Assembly (NCBI GenBank): GCA_937875295.1
Contig: CALLXS010000027.1
Span: forward strand, 1 to 13,939
Length of the DNA: 13,939 nt
Reading direction: 5' to 3'
Source of the DNA: an uncultured bacterium
GTDB lineage: Bacteria; Bacteroidota; Ignavibacteria; Kapaibacteriales; UBA2268
Numbering within the stretch: position 1 is the stretch's first letter; every line of letters starts with the position of its first letter. The notes beneath the pieces were generated by a model. The model saw only the letters and a program-made list of their open reading frames with translations, made no database searches and was not told the DNA's origin. Position numbers and translations under genes: made by a program. Positions 1 to 6,042 of this stretch are shown here, one piece after another.

Positions 1-34
1 TTGGAATAGGTTTTTTTATCTTAAACATATAAAT

Positions 35-1843
35 ATGAATCAATTATTCGAAGTAGAATTAGAGAAAGAATGTCCCTATGGCATCGACGAAAAAGCTGAC
101 AAACAGGTATTATTAGACTTATGCAAAGAAAATATTGAGATTTATGATGAAAAAATAATTTCTCGTTCATTTGATCTTTGCCTAATGGCTCATAGAAATG
201 TTTTTCGTTCATCTGGAGTACCATATTATACTCATCCACTTAAAGTAGCAATTATTTTAATAAAGGAAATGGGTTATGGAGATAATGCTTTAATTGCTGC
301 TGCAATGTTGCACGATGTAGTAGAAGATAATAAAGATTATCCTTTAGAATATGTAGAAGATCAATTTGGAAGTGAAATCGCACAAATAGTCAATGGAGTT
401 ACAAAAATTAAAGGTATTAATACAAGGCAACTCGACAAAGTAAATACTTATGTAAAACTATTCGAAGCTCTAATTAACGATGTAAGAGTTGTATTTATTA
501 AACTTGCTGATAGATTAGATAATCTACGCACATTAGAATTTTTACCAAAATATAAGCAACAATATATTGCTGATGAAACTCTTAATTTCTATGTCCCATT
601 TGCTCAAAGGTTAGGATTAATTAAAATAAAAAGAATTCTTGAAATTTTAGCTTTTTATTTCAAAGATCCAGAAGCATATGAAAATATTAGACAAGAACTT
701 GATAAAAAGAGGATGGAACTATTAAATTATATAAAAAAATTCCACGATGCAATATCTGAAAATTTAGAAAAAAAGGCTATCCCTCATATTATTACAATCG
801 AACATAAACACCCTTACGAGATTTATAAAATTTCTAAGGAAAAAAATATCCCTGTAAGTGATATTCAAGATTTCTATTCAATGGTAGTTATTTTACGCAC
901 TGATGATATTACCGAATGCTATAAAGCATACGGAGTCATTGCTAATATCTTTGGTCCAGTAAGTTCATTAGTAGATTATATTGCACGCCCTAAAATAAAT
1001 TTCTATAGAGCTTTGCATTCCACTCACTTTGGTCCTGATAGAAGATTAGTCGATGTAATAATTCGAACGGAAGAAATGGACAATATTGCTGAAAAAGGTA
1101 TAGCTCTTAAATTTAAATCAGGTAAAAAAGATAATCCAGCTAATGCTACTCAATCACATAAATTGGAAGAAGATGATGCAAATGAATGGCTTAAATGGAT
1201 GAAAGATATAATAGAAGATAACGAAGATGACGCAATATTGCAAATCTGGGGTTCTATTAGAATGAATCAATATGAAGAAGAAATTAACGTAACATGCAAA
1301 AATATTTCATATAGACTCCCCAAAGGTGCCTGTGCTATCGATTTAGCTTTTAAACTAGGAAAAGAAATAGGTTATCACTGTATCTCTGCAAAAATTAATG
1401 GCGAAATTAAACCACTAAATTTAGAATTAAAAGATAATGACAATATTGAAATAATAACATCACCTAATAGCCTCCCATTAGAAGATTGGGAAAATCATGT
1501 AGTTACCCACAATGCTATTGTGCAATTATATTATTATTTTAAATCAAGAAAAAATATTACTAAAAAAATTGAACCTGAACCAAAACCTGCAGAACCTAAG
1601 TTGTTTAAATTTAGAATTATCGGAAATGATAGACAAGGAATTGTAAAAGATATCACAGAAGCTGTAGGGCAAATCAATATTATGCGAATTAATCTATCTC
1701 TTAATAATAATGCAGATTTTGAGGGTGCCTTCACGCTTAGTATACCTGAAGATTTTAATCCAAATATTATTTATGCTAAATTAATTGGAATAAAAGATAT
1801 TAAAATGGTAGAGCAGCTTCCAGAAGATGAAATTATGATATAA
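35..1843 (+). CDS. RelA/SpoT-family (p)ppGpp hydrolase with degenerate synthetase domain, TGS and ACT
   Basis: This is a cytosolic stringent-response enzyme, predicted to hydrolyse (p)ppGpp to GDP/GTP plus pyrophosphate. The HD hydrolase domain (about residues 45-200) keeps the metal and catalytic residues: H67 in YYTHP, H93-D94, E97-D98 in HDVVED, and D159 and N163 in KLADRLDNLRTL. The synthetase-like region (about 254-355) still reads DYIARPKINFYRALHST. However, the GRxKD motif is replaced by S310-S311-L-V-D, the catalytic Asp of the YDL strand is S282, and the Glu of ExQIRT is D340, so ppGpp synthesis is probably lost. A TGS domain (about 415-478) and a C-terminal ACT domain (about 523-595) follow. 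The helical and zinc-finger segments usual between them are missing, which fits 602 aa against about 730 for full-length Rel. The start at 35 has no Shine-Dalgarno; only 34 bases of upstream DNA are visible. The family is certain; loss of synthetase activity is inferred. Confidence 0.93.
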   Translation: MNQLFEVELEKECPYGIDEKADKQVLLDLCKENIEIYDEKIISRSFDLCLMAHRNVFRSSGVPYYTHPLKVAIILIKEMGYGDNALIAAAMLHDVVEDNKDYPLEYVEDQFGSEIAQIVNGVTKIKGINTRQLDKVNTYVKLFEALINDVRVVFIKLADRLDNLRTLEFLPKYKQQYIADETLNFYVPFAQRLGLIKIKRILEILAFYFKDPEAYENIRQELDKKRMELLNYIKKFHDAISENLEKKAIPHIITIEHKHPYEIYKISKEKNIPVSDIQDFYSMVVILRTDDITECYKAYGVIANIFGPVSSLVDYIARPKINFYRALHSTHFGPDRRLVDVIIRTEEMDNIAEKGIALKFKSGKKDNPANATQSHKLEEDDANEWLKWMKDIIEDNEDDAILQIWGSIRMNQYEEEINVTCKNISYRLPKGACAIDLAFKLGKEIGYHCISAKINGEIKPLNLELKDNDNIEIITSPNSLPLEDWENHVVTHNAIVQLYYYFKSRKNITKKIEPEPKPAEPKLFKFRIIGNDRQGIVKDITEAVGQINIMRINLSLNNNADFEGAFTLSIPEDFNPNIIYAKLIGIKDIKMVEQLPEDEIMI

Positions 1844-1896
1844 TTTGATATTAATATTATTAATAAATAAATGTGTATAAATATTTGAATTTAATA

Positions 1897-1928
1897 TTTG
1901 TTAATTTCAAATAAAATTCTTAATTTTG
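1897..1928 (+). promoter_or_regulatory. Bacteroidota-type promoter for the 58-aa ORF-rpmE-rpsR operon
   Basis: TTTG at 1897-1900 is followed by a 20-nt spacer and TAATTTTG at 1921-1928. This is an exact match to the TTTG/N19-21/TAnnTTTG pattern known for the Bacteroidota housekeeping sigma factor. It would start transcription around 1934-1937, giving a leader of about 30 nt before the ATG at 1968. A small 7-bp A/T-only hairpin with a CAC loop (1935-1951) would sit at the mRNA 5' end. The match is seen in the sequence; use as a promoter is inferred. Confidence 0.6.
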
Positions 1929-1967
1929 TAATCCTATTATTCACAATAATAATATTAGAGAAGAATT

Positions 1968-2144
1968 ATGGCTAAAACCCAAACCTTCGGCGACAAAACT
2001 AAAAAGAAAAAAGCTGTAGAAATGATTAATGTCAAAGTAATCAAAGGCGTTCCTTCAACTAAAACTAACGCTCTAAGATTCTTAGAATCATTCATTCAAG
2101 TAGCTGATGTCGCAGAAATAGAAAAAATGGATCTCACAAAATAA
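1968..2144 (+). CDS. Small basic protein (58 aa), candidate ribosome-associated protein
   Basis: The ORF encodes 58 residues, beginning MAKTQTFGDKTKKKK and ending EKMDLTK. The N-terminal third is lysine-rich, as in many small ribosomal proteins, and is followed by a compact region (NVKVIKG, then ALRFLES) that looks like a short beta structure. It is the first gene after a good promoter. It has a weak purine-rich ribosome site (AGAGAAG) and lies 8 nt ahead of rpmE, so it is almost certainly co-transcribed with bL31 and bS18. I do not recognise it with certainty. It loosely recalls DUF4295-type small proteins that sit beside ribosomal genes in Bacteroidota (MAK start, basic N-terminus, then a VK...T...FLE pattern), but this is a weak resemblance judged by eye. 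Coding is supported by the operon fit and consistent spacing; function is inferred from neighbours only. Confidence 0.8.
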   Translation: MAKTQTFGDKTKKKKAVEMINVKVIKGVPSTKTNALRFLESFIQVADVAEIEKMDLTK

Positions 2145-2152
2145 GGAAAGAT

Positions 2153-2386
2153 ATGAAAAAAGGTATTCATCCATACTATCATGTAGTAGATATCGTTATG
2201 ACTGACGGCTCTACTTACAAAACTCGTTCTTGCTATAAGAGCGATAGAATGGTACTTGATATCGACTCTAAATCTCACCCATTCTTCACAGGTAAACAAA
2301 TGCTTGTTGATACTGCAGGACGTGTGGAGCGTTTTAATAAACGATTTGAAAAATCAAAAACAATTAGAGATAACAGGAGTAAATAA
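2153..2386 (+). CDS. rpmE: 50S ribosomal protein bL31
   Basis: This 77-aa protein is a component of the large ribosomal subunit, located at the bridge to the small subunit. It shows the family's start (MKKGIHPYYH), central VMTDGSTYKTRS, the SHPFFTGKQ stretch and the conserved DTAGRVERFNKRF. It has a single cysteine (C37 region, RSCY) and no CxxC pair, so it is the zinc-independent form. A Shine-Dalgarno-like AAGGAAAG (2143-2150) overlaps the stop codon of the preceding 58-aa gene. The stop codon lies two bases before the bS18 start, so translational coupling is likely. The tail after NKRF (residues 63-77) is short and basic. Confidence 0.96.
   Translation: MKKGIHPYYHVVDIVMTDGSTYKTRSCYKSDRMVLDIDSKSHPFFTGKQMLVDTAGRVERFNKRFEKSKTIRDNRSK
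2375..2379 (+). promoter_or_regulatory. Shine-Dalgarno sequence for rpsR inside the end of rpmE
   Basis: AGGAG lies 9 nt before the rpsR ATG at 2389, within the last codons of rpmE. It is the best match to the anti-Shine-Dalgarno in the window. Other genes have only AAAGGAA-like sites or none, so this one stands out and also supports the chosen start. Confidence 0.6.
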
Positions 2387-2388
2387 TA

Positions 2389-2664
2389 ATGAGTACTATT
2401 CATCCAATGCAAAGTAATAATAATTTCCGACAAAACAATAACACTAAAAAACCAGTTCGGAAAAAACACAATCCACTTAAGGACTCTAAAGTAGTAGATT
2501 ACTTAAATCCTAAATTCTTAAGTAGATTCACTAACGACCAAGGTAAAATTCTACCAAGAAGAATTACCGGAGTAACTGCTTATCAGCAAAGACAAATTGC
2601 AAAAGCAATCAAATACTCCCGCCATTTAGCATTGATGTCATTCGTTGCTCAAGATATCAATTAA
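2389..2664 (+). CDS. rpsR: 30S ribosomal protein bS18
   Basis: This 91-aa protein belongs to the small-subunit platform, where bS18 pairs with bS6 next to the 3' end of 16S rRNA. The diagnostic core is present: DYLNPKFLSRFTNDQGKILPRRITG, then YQQRQIAKAIKYSRHLALMSFV, split here as residues 37-61 and 65-87. The first 35 residues are Asn/Gln-rich and basic and contain no cysteine, so the zinc-type N-terminal motif of some bS18 proteins is absent. It is the last gene of the three-gene operon, two bases after rpmE, and is followed by an intrinsic terminator. Its position beside rpmE rather than between rpsF and rplI differs from the arrangement common in many bacteria. Confidence 0.95.
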   Translation: MSTIHPMQSNNNFRQNNNTKKPVRKKHNPLKDSKVVDYLNPKFLSRFTNDQGKILPRRITGVTAYQQRQIAKAIKYSRHLALMSFVAQDIN

Positions 2665-2702
2665 GAAGCATACCGATTACATAAATAGATTGGCAATAAT
2701 TT

Positions 2703-2740
2703 AAAGAGATGGACTTAAAGAGCTTCCATCTCTTTATTTT
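2703..2740 (+). terminator. Intrinsic terminator of the rpmE-rpsR operon
   Basis: A perfect 10-bp stem, AAAGAGATGG (2703-2712) with CCATCTCTTT (2726-2735), has a 13-nt loop and is followed by ATTTTA. It lies about 40 bases after the rpsR stop and is oriented to end that operon. Confidence 0.75.
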
Positions 2741-2754
2741 AGTAATGTAAAAAG

Positions 2755-2790
2755 TAAGGCTTAGAACTTTCAAAAGTATTCTAAGCCTTA
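2755..2790. terminator. Likely bidirectional terminator between convergent genes
   Basis: A perfect 12-bp inverted repeat pairs TAAGGCTTAGAA (2755-2766) with its complement at 2779-2790, with a 12-nt loop. On the plus strand it is followed by a TTATTATTTATTA stretch. On the minus strand it is followed by CTTTTTAC. It lies 20 bp from the end of the minus-strand CAP gene, so it probably terminates that gene and backs up the plus-strand terminator. Confidence 0.75.
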
Positions 2791-2810
2791 TTATTTATTA
2801 TATTTCTAAA

Positions 2811-4646
2811 TTAATTAGAAACTACATTAAATTTTAGAGATGTGTTATTATTATATTTATCAGAAATTACCAAGAAATAAGCCCCAGAATTTAAATTTAT
2901 ATTTAATGGTATAGTATTTATTCCTTGATTTGAAATTATTCTAAAATCGTCAAGTACAGTCTTACCCAATATAGTATGAATCGCAATTTTGTATTCAGAT
3001 ACTTCATTGGAATTAAAGCTAAAATTGAATTGGTTAGAACTAACAGGATTAGGTATAATACTAAATTGAGATAATTTGCTTTGGCTTACATCTATGATTT
3101 CAATTGAAGTAATATTTCCAGTTGTAAACTTAGCTGCTGGAGTCCATTCGCCACTTAAAGTAGGTAATTTATATCTTACTCTCCAATAATAAATGCCTTT
3201 TTTATAAAGTTCTTTTGTAAATTGATAGGTTGTATCTTTATAATTTTTTTCGTTTACAGTCAGGAAGTTTTCATTTGAAAAATCTATTGAATTATTTACT
3301 TGTAAATCATAATAAGCACCTTCTTTCTTAGTCCATATTAATTTAGGAAATAAATCAACGTCTGTTTCATTATTTGCAGGAGAAATTATACTAAATTGAG
3401 CTGGAGGCGGTGTAGTAGATTTTATAGTTGTAAAAGAATAAATTGCTGAATAATCGGAATAATTTTCACCCTTTTTTGCTCTAACTTTCCAATAATATTT
3501 TTTCCCTTTTATTAGTTGATTTACATTAGTAACATTAGTGGTAACTTTTATCGGTTGTACATTTGATAAATTATCGGCTACATCAGAAAAATACACTTCA
3601 TAACTTTCAGCATCTTGTACTGTTTTCCATTTTAAATTAACATCTATTGGAATATCTACTGATAAATTTGTAGGATATTCAAGTATAGGAGTAGCTAAAA
3701 TATCTGGATCAGGAAGAGGATCATTTGTCAATTTAAACCAATATGAATAATCTTTGGCAACATTATTAAATTTTACATTTTTAATTTCAACGAAATATTT
3801 TACATTATCAGCTAAATTGGCACCCTTCCAATGTATTGCATTTGGATATGAACCCCAAGCAACATTATCAAAATGTATTTCGGATACGCCAACTGCCGTC
3901 CCAGATTCTGTAGTCATTGTAATAGTAGTACCAGAGAAATCTACTTTTTGATTATTCCATAAACTATTTTTATCTGCTACTGCCATAAAAGATAAAAAGA
4001 ATTTCTTATCAACTAATTTAATAGGATAATTTTGATATGGATATGCTACATAATCATTCACTAATCCTGTAGCTTTAGAACTATAATAATCATATTTCAT
4101 TGCCATTCCAATGTAAAAAATATTTTCTTTCCCTGATACTTTAGAGTTTCCATCTACTCTTCCAAAAGCTACACCGTTCACAAAAGGATTTAATACTGCT
4201 CTTCTATGACCGGCTGAAGTTTTAGCATTGAGACTATAATTATCAATTAACCATCCATCTACTGCATTAATAGAAGGATAAATATATTCATTTAGATTTG
4301 AAGATAAATGTAAATTTGATGTTGCACTTCCATCATAACCTGATTTTGAATAACAAAATGCAGTTGTAGGAGGATAGTGATTTAAACTTCCATTTGCTAC
4401 GCTTATCAAAGCTGCGTCCATTGCCTGCTGAAAACCATCAGCTTTATAAACTAGGGGTTGTAAACCGTGCAATGCACGAATCGCATTTATCTCAGTTAAT
4501 AGTTTTTGCTGTTCAGAATCTTTTATTTTTCCAGAATTACAATTTTCTATATTTGGAAGAATATCATAAAAATCCCTCCAACTTGTTTGAGCAAAAGTAG
4601 CATTGCTCATTATTAGAAATAAGATTAAGTAAAAATAATTTTTCAT
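2811..4646 (-). CDS. Secreted CAP/SCP-domain protein with two FN3-like modules and T9SS sorting domain
   Basis: A 611-aa exported protein. Residues 1-19 form a signal peptide (hydrophobic YLILFLIM, cleavage after TFA). A CAP (SCP/PR1-like) domain spans about 45-195, with candidate cavity residues H90, E120 and H147 in the GHRR motif. A beta-rich stretch follows (about 200-310). Two fibronectin-III-like modules lie at about 318-408 (DVNLKWKTV, YYWKVRA, YSFTT) and 418-509 (PKLIWTK, YYWRVR, AKFTT). The C-terminal 85 residues (from FSIIPNPVSS to SLKFNVVSN) resemble the T9SS type A sorting domain, which is removed at the cell surface. Bacterial CAP proteins have varied or unknown activities, so no function is assigned. 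The gene has an AAAGGAAA ribosome site and appears monocistronic, ending at the hairpin at 2755-2790. Confidence 0.9.
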   Translation of the reverse strand: MKNYFYLILFLIMSNATFAQTSWRDFYDILPNIENCNSGKIKDSEQQKLLTEINAIRALHGLQPLVYKADGFQQAMDAALISVANGSLNHYPPTTAFCYSKSGYDGSATSNLHLSSNLNEYIYPSINAVDGWLIDNYSLNAKTSAGHRRAVLNPFVNGVAFGRVDGNSKVSGKENIFYIGMAMKYDYYSSKATGLVNDYVAYPYQNYPIKLVDKKFFLSFMAVADKNSLWNNQKVDFSGTTITMTTESGTAVGVSEIHFDNVAWGSYPNAIHWKGANLADNVKYFVEIKNVKFNNVAKDYSYWFKLTNDPLPDPDILATPILEYPTNLSVDIPIDVNLKWKTVQDAESYEVYFSDVADNLSNVQPIKVTTNVTNVNQLIKGKKYYWKVRAKKGENYSDYSAIYSFTTIKSTTPPPAQFSIISPANNETDVDLFPKLIWTKKEGAYYDLQVNNSIDFSNENFLTVNEKNYKDTTYQFTKELYKKGIYYWRVRYKLPTLSGEWTPAAKFTTGNITSIEIIDVSQSKLSQFSIIPNPVSSNQFNFSFNSNEVSEYKIAIHTILGKTVLDDFRIISNQGINTIPLNINLNSGAYFLVISDKYNNNTSLKFNVVSN

Positions 4647-4764
4647 TTATATTTCCTTTATTAGTAATAAAATTTATTATATTCTATATTAATCGACCAA
4701 AATCTTTTATTTTTTATACAAAATTAAAAAAATTTTCTTATATATTGACATTTTTTAAAAATTA

Positions 4765-4809
4765 TAAAAAAGATAGCCGAATTGTTTTTTAAATTTTACA
4801 ATTCGGCTA
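4765..4809 (-). terminator. Intrinsic terminator of the hsp20 pair
   Basis: A perfect 12-bp stem pairs TAGCCGAATTGT (4774-4785) with its complement at 4798-4809, around a 12-nt T/A loop. Reading on the minus strand, the stem is followed by TCTTTTTT. It lies about 70 bases past the stop of the second hsp20 gene. The plus-strand side has no T-run, so it acts on the minus strand. Confidence 0.8.
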
Positions 4810-4877
4810 GGATATTTATGAGTATATTATGAAATTATTATTTTATAGACGTTTCTTCAAAATTGAATAATTGTTTT

Positions 4878-5327
4878 TTATTCAATGTTAATATAAGTTT
4901 CTTTTGGAGCTTCTGGAGCAGATTTTTCGAATGATACATCCAACACTCCATTTTCAAATTTTGCTTTTATGCTTTCTTTGTTAATATTATCTGGTAAAAT
5001 AAATGAACGAGAAAATGTTCCATAATTTCTTTCTGTACGAATTTGCTTAAAGTTATCTTGATTTACTTCCTCATTCTGAGTTCTCTTCTTTTCACCAGAA
5101 ATGCAAAGCATACCTTCTTCATTTATTTTTACTTTAATATCCTCTTTTTTAATTCCAGGTATTTCAGCTTGGACAAAAAGGGTCTTTTCATCTTCTAAAA
5201 TATCTATTCTAGGAGCGAAACCTCCAAATTCAACTGATAAACCTTTATCAAAATCACTAATGAAATCATTCATTTTTCTTGTGATACTATTAAACCCATT
5301 CATTGGGTCAAATCTTACTAATGCCAT
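4878..5327 (-). CDS. Small heat-shock protein, Hsp20/alpha-crystallin family (second of tandem pair)
   Basis: A 149-aa ATP-independent holdase chaperone expected to form cytosolic oligomers that bind unfolding proteins. The alpha-crystallin domain covers about residues 38-135, with AEIPGIKKEDIKVKI (54-68), NYGTFSRSFILP (101-112) and AKFENGVLDV (122-131). The C-terminus ends YINIE, giving the I-x-I motif (I146, I148) that docks into neighbouring subunits. The N-terminal arm (MALVRFDPMNGF) is typical of bacterial class A Hsp20. It lies 59 bp downstream of a paralog with the same layout and shares its direction, so it is the distal gene of a duplicated pair. An AAAAGGAAA ribosome site precedes the ATG, and a strong hairpin terminator follows. 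Confidence 0.95.
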   Translation of the reverse strand: MALVRFDPMNGFNSITRKMNDFISDFDKGLSVEFGGFAPRIDILEDEKTLFVQAEIPGIKKEDIKVKINEEGMLCISGEKKRTQNEEVNQDNFKQIRTERNYGTFSRSFILPDNINKESIKAKFENGVLDVSFEKSAPEAPKETYINIE

Positions 5328-5386
5328 ATTTTTTTCCTTTTGATATATTATTTTAAAATTTATTTTTTTGTTTTTTTGATTAATAA

Positions 5387-5821
5387 TTAGTCAATATTAA
5401 TTTCGTATTCTTTTGGTTGAGGGGGCTCTATCTTCGGCATCGATAATTCTAAGATACCATTTTCAAATTTAGCTGAAATTTTTTGTAAATCTAAATTTTC
5501 TGGCAATAAAAATGTTCTGCTAAATGTACCATAAGCTCTTTCGCTCTTTAGTAAAGACTTTGCTTCGTTTCCAATTGCATTCTTTGTGCCTTGAATAGTT
5601 AGTTCTCTTTCTTCATTTACGGAGATTTTTACATCTTCTTTTTGAATACCTGGTAATTCAATGCACATATAATATTTTTCTGCATCTTCAGCTATATCTG
5701 TTCTGGGGCTGAAACTTCCAGATTCGATTGTTAATCCTCGTTCTAATTCACCTGCAAATTGACTCATGCGTTTTGCAGCGTTTTCAAAATTTTTCCATGG
5801 GCTCATTTTAATGTAAGTCAT
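5387..5821 (-). CDS. Small heat-shock protein, Hsp20/alpha-crystallin family (first of tandem pair)
   Basis: A 144-aa Hsp20 holdase. The alpha-crystallin domain runs from about 38 to 132, with ELPGIQKEDVKISV (55-68), RAYGTFSRTFLLPENL (95-110) and AKFENGILELSMPK (117-130). The last residues, INID, supply the I-x-I oligomerisation motif (I141, I143). The protein clearly shares ancestry with the downstream Hsp20: the arm, core motifs and tail are colinear, but the sequences have diverged a lot, so the duplication is not recent. An AAAAAGGAAA ribosome site precedes the ATG. The 221 bp upstream contain several inverted repeats that may be heat-shock or repressor control sites. No CIRCE element (TTAGCACTC-N9-GAGTGCTAA) was found. 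Confidence 0.95.
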   Translation of the reverse strand: MTYIKMSPWKNFENAAKRMSQFAGELERGLTIESGSFSPRTDIAEDAEKYYMCIELPGIQKEDVKISVNEERELTIQGTKNAIGNEAKSLLKSERAYGTFSRTFLLPENLDLQKISAKFENGILELSMPKIEPPQPKEYEINID

Positions 5822-5866
5822 TTTTTTTTCCTTTTTAAGATTGTTAATAAAATATAATTTTTAGTT

Positions 5867-5879
5867 CACGAAATTCGTG
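5867..5879. promoter_or_regulatory. Candidate operator upstream of the hsp20 pair
   Basis: CACGAA-A-TTCGTG is a perfect 6-bp inverted repeat with a 1-nt centre, 46-58 bases before the first hsp20 start. It is relatively GC-containing within a very AT-rich leader, which makes chance less likely. The position suits a repressor site over a promoter or leader. Its regulator is unknown. Confidence 0.4.
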
Positions 5880-5898
5880 CCAAATCAATTTTTGATAC

Positions 5899-5945
5899 AT
5901 TATGTCATCTTTTAAGTAATTTTTTTCAAATAAATGTGACATAAT
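5899..5945. repeat. Spaced inverted repeat ATTATGTCA / TGACATAAT
   Basis: The 9-bp arms at 5899-5907 and 5937-5945 are exact reverse complements separated by 29 nt, in the control region of the hsp20 pair. They could be two facing protein-binding sites or the base of a hairpin. No known motif was recognised. Confidence 0.45.
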
Positions 5946-5953
5946 TTTTAATA

Positions 5954-5975
5954 TTTTTGATAAATTTATCAAAAA
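5954..5975. repeat. Perfect 22-bp palindrome between the PBP terminator and the hsp20 control region
   Basis: Left arm TTTTTGATAAA (5954-5964) and right arm TTTATCAAAAA (5965-5975) are exact complements with no spacer. On the minus strand it directly follows the T-run of the penicillin-binding protein terminator. It might be an operator for the hsp20 pair or a second part of the terminator. Confidence 0.5.
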
Positions 5976-6010
5976 AAAAGAAATTTTGTCTTTTTTTTGA
6001 CAAAATTTCA
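5971..6010 (-). terminator. Intrinsic terminator of the penicillin-binding protein gene
   Basis: An 11-bp perfect stem pairs GAAATTTTGTC (5980-5990) with GACAAAATTTC (5999-6009) around an 8-nt homopolymer loop. On the minus strand it is followed by nine T residues (5971-5979). It begins about 33 bases after the PBP stop codon, an almost textbook intrinsic terminator. Confidence 0.88.
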
Positions 6011-6042
6011 TTTTTTAGAAAATTTTTAATTTAAATAATGAT

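Noticed and set aside
21..239. Open frames antisense to or overlapping the Rel, CAP, PBP, OmpA and queE genes.
   Set aside because: They lie in other frames of clearly conserved genes, have no recognisable domains or ribosome sites, and are shadows.
1849..1865. TATTAAT/ATTAATA inverted repeat just after the Rel gene as a terminator.
   Set aside because: Seven A/T pairs only and no T-run, so it would be too unstable to act as an intrinsic terminator.
4719..4726. TAATTTTG on the minus strand upstream of the CAP gene, a -7 element match.
   Set aside because: No TTTG lies 19-21 nt upstream of it, and the octamer is easily found by chance in this AT-rich gap.
5876..5882. TGGCACG on the minus strand, resembling a sigma-54 -24 box upstream of hsp20.
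   Set aside because: No GC-containing -12 box lies at the required spacing; the bases are better explained as part of the CACGAAATTCGTG palindrome.
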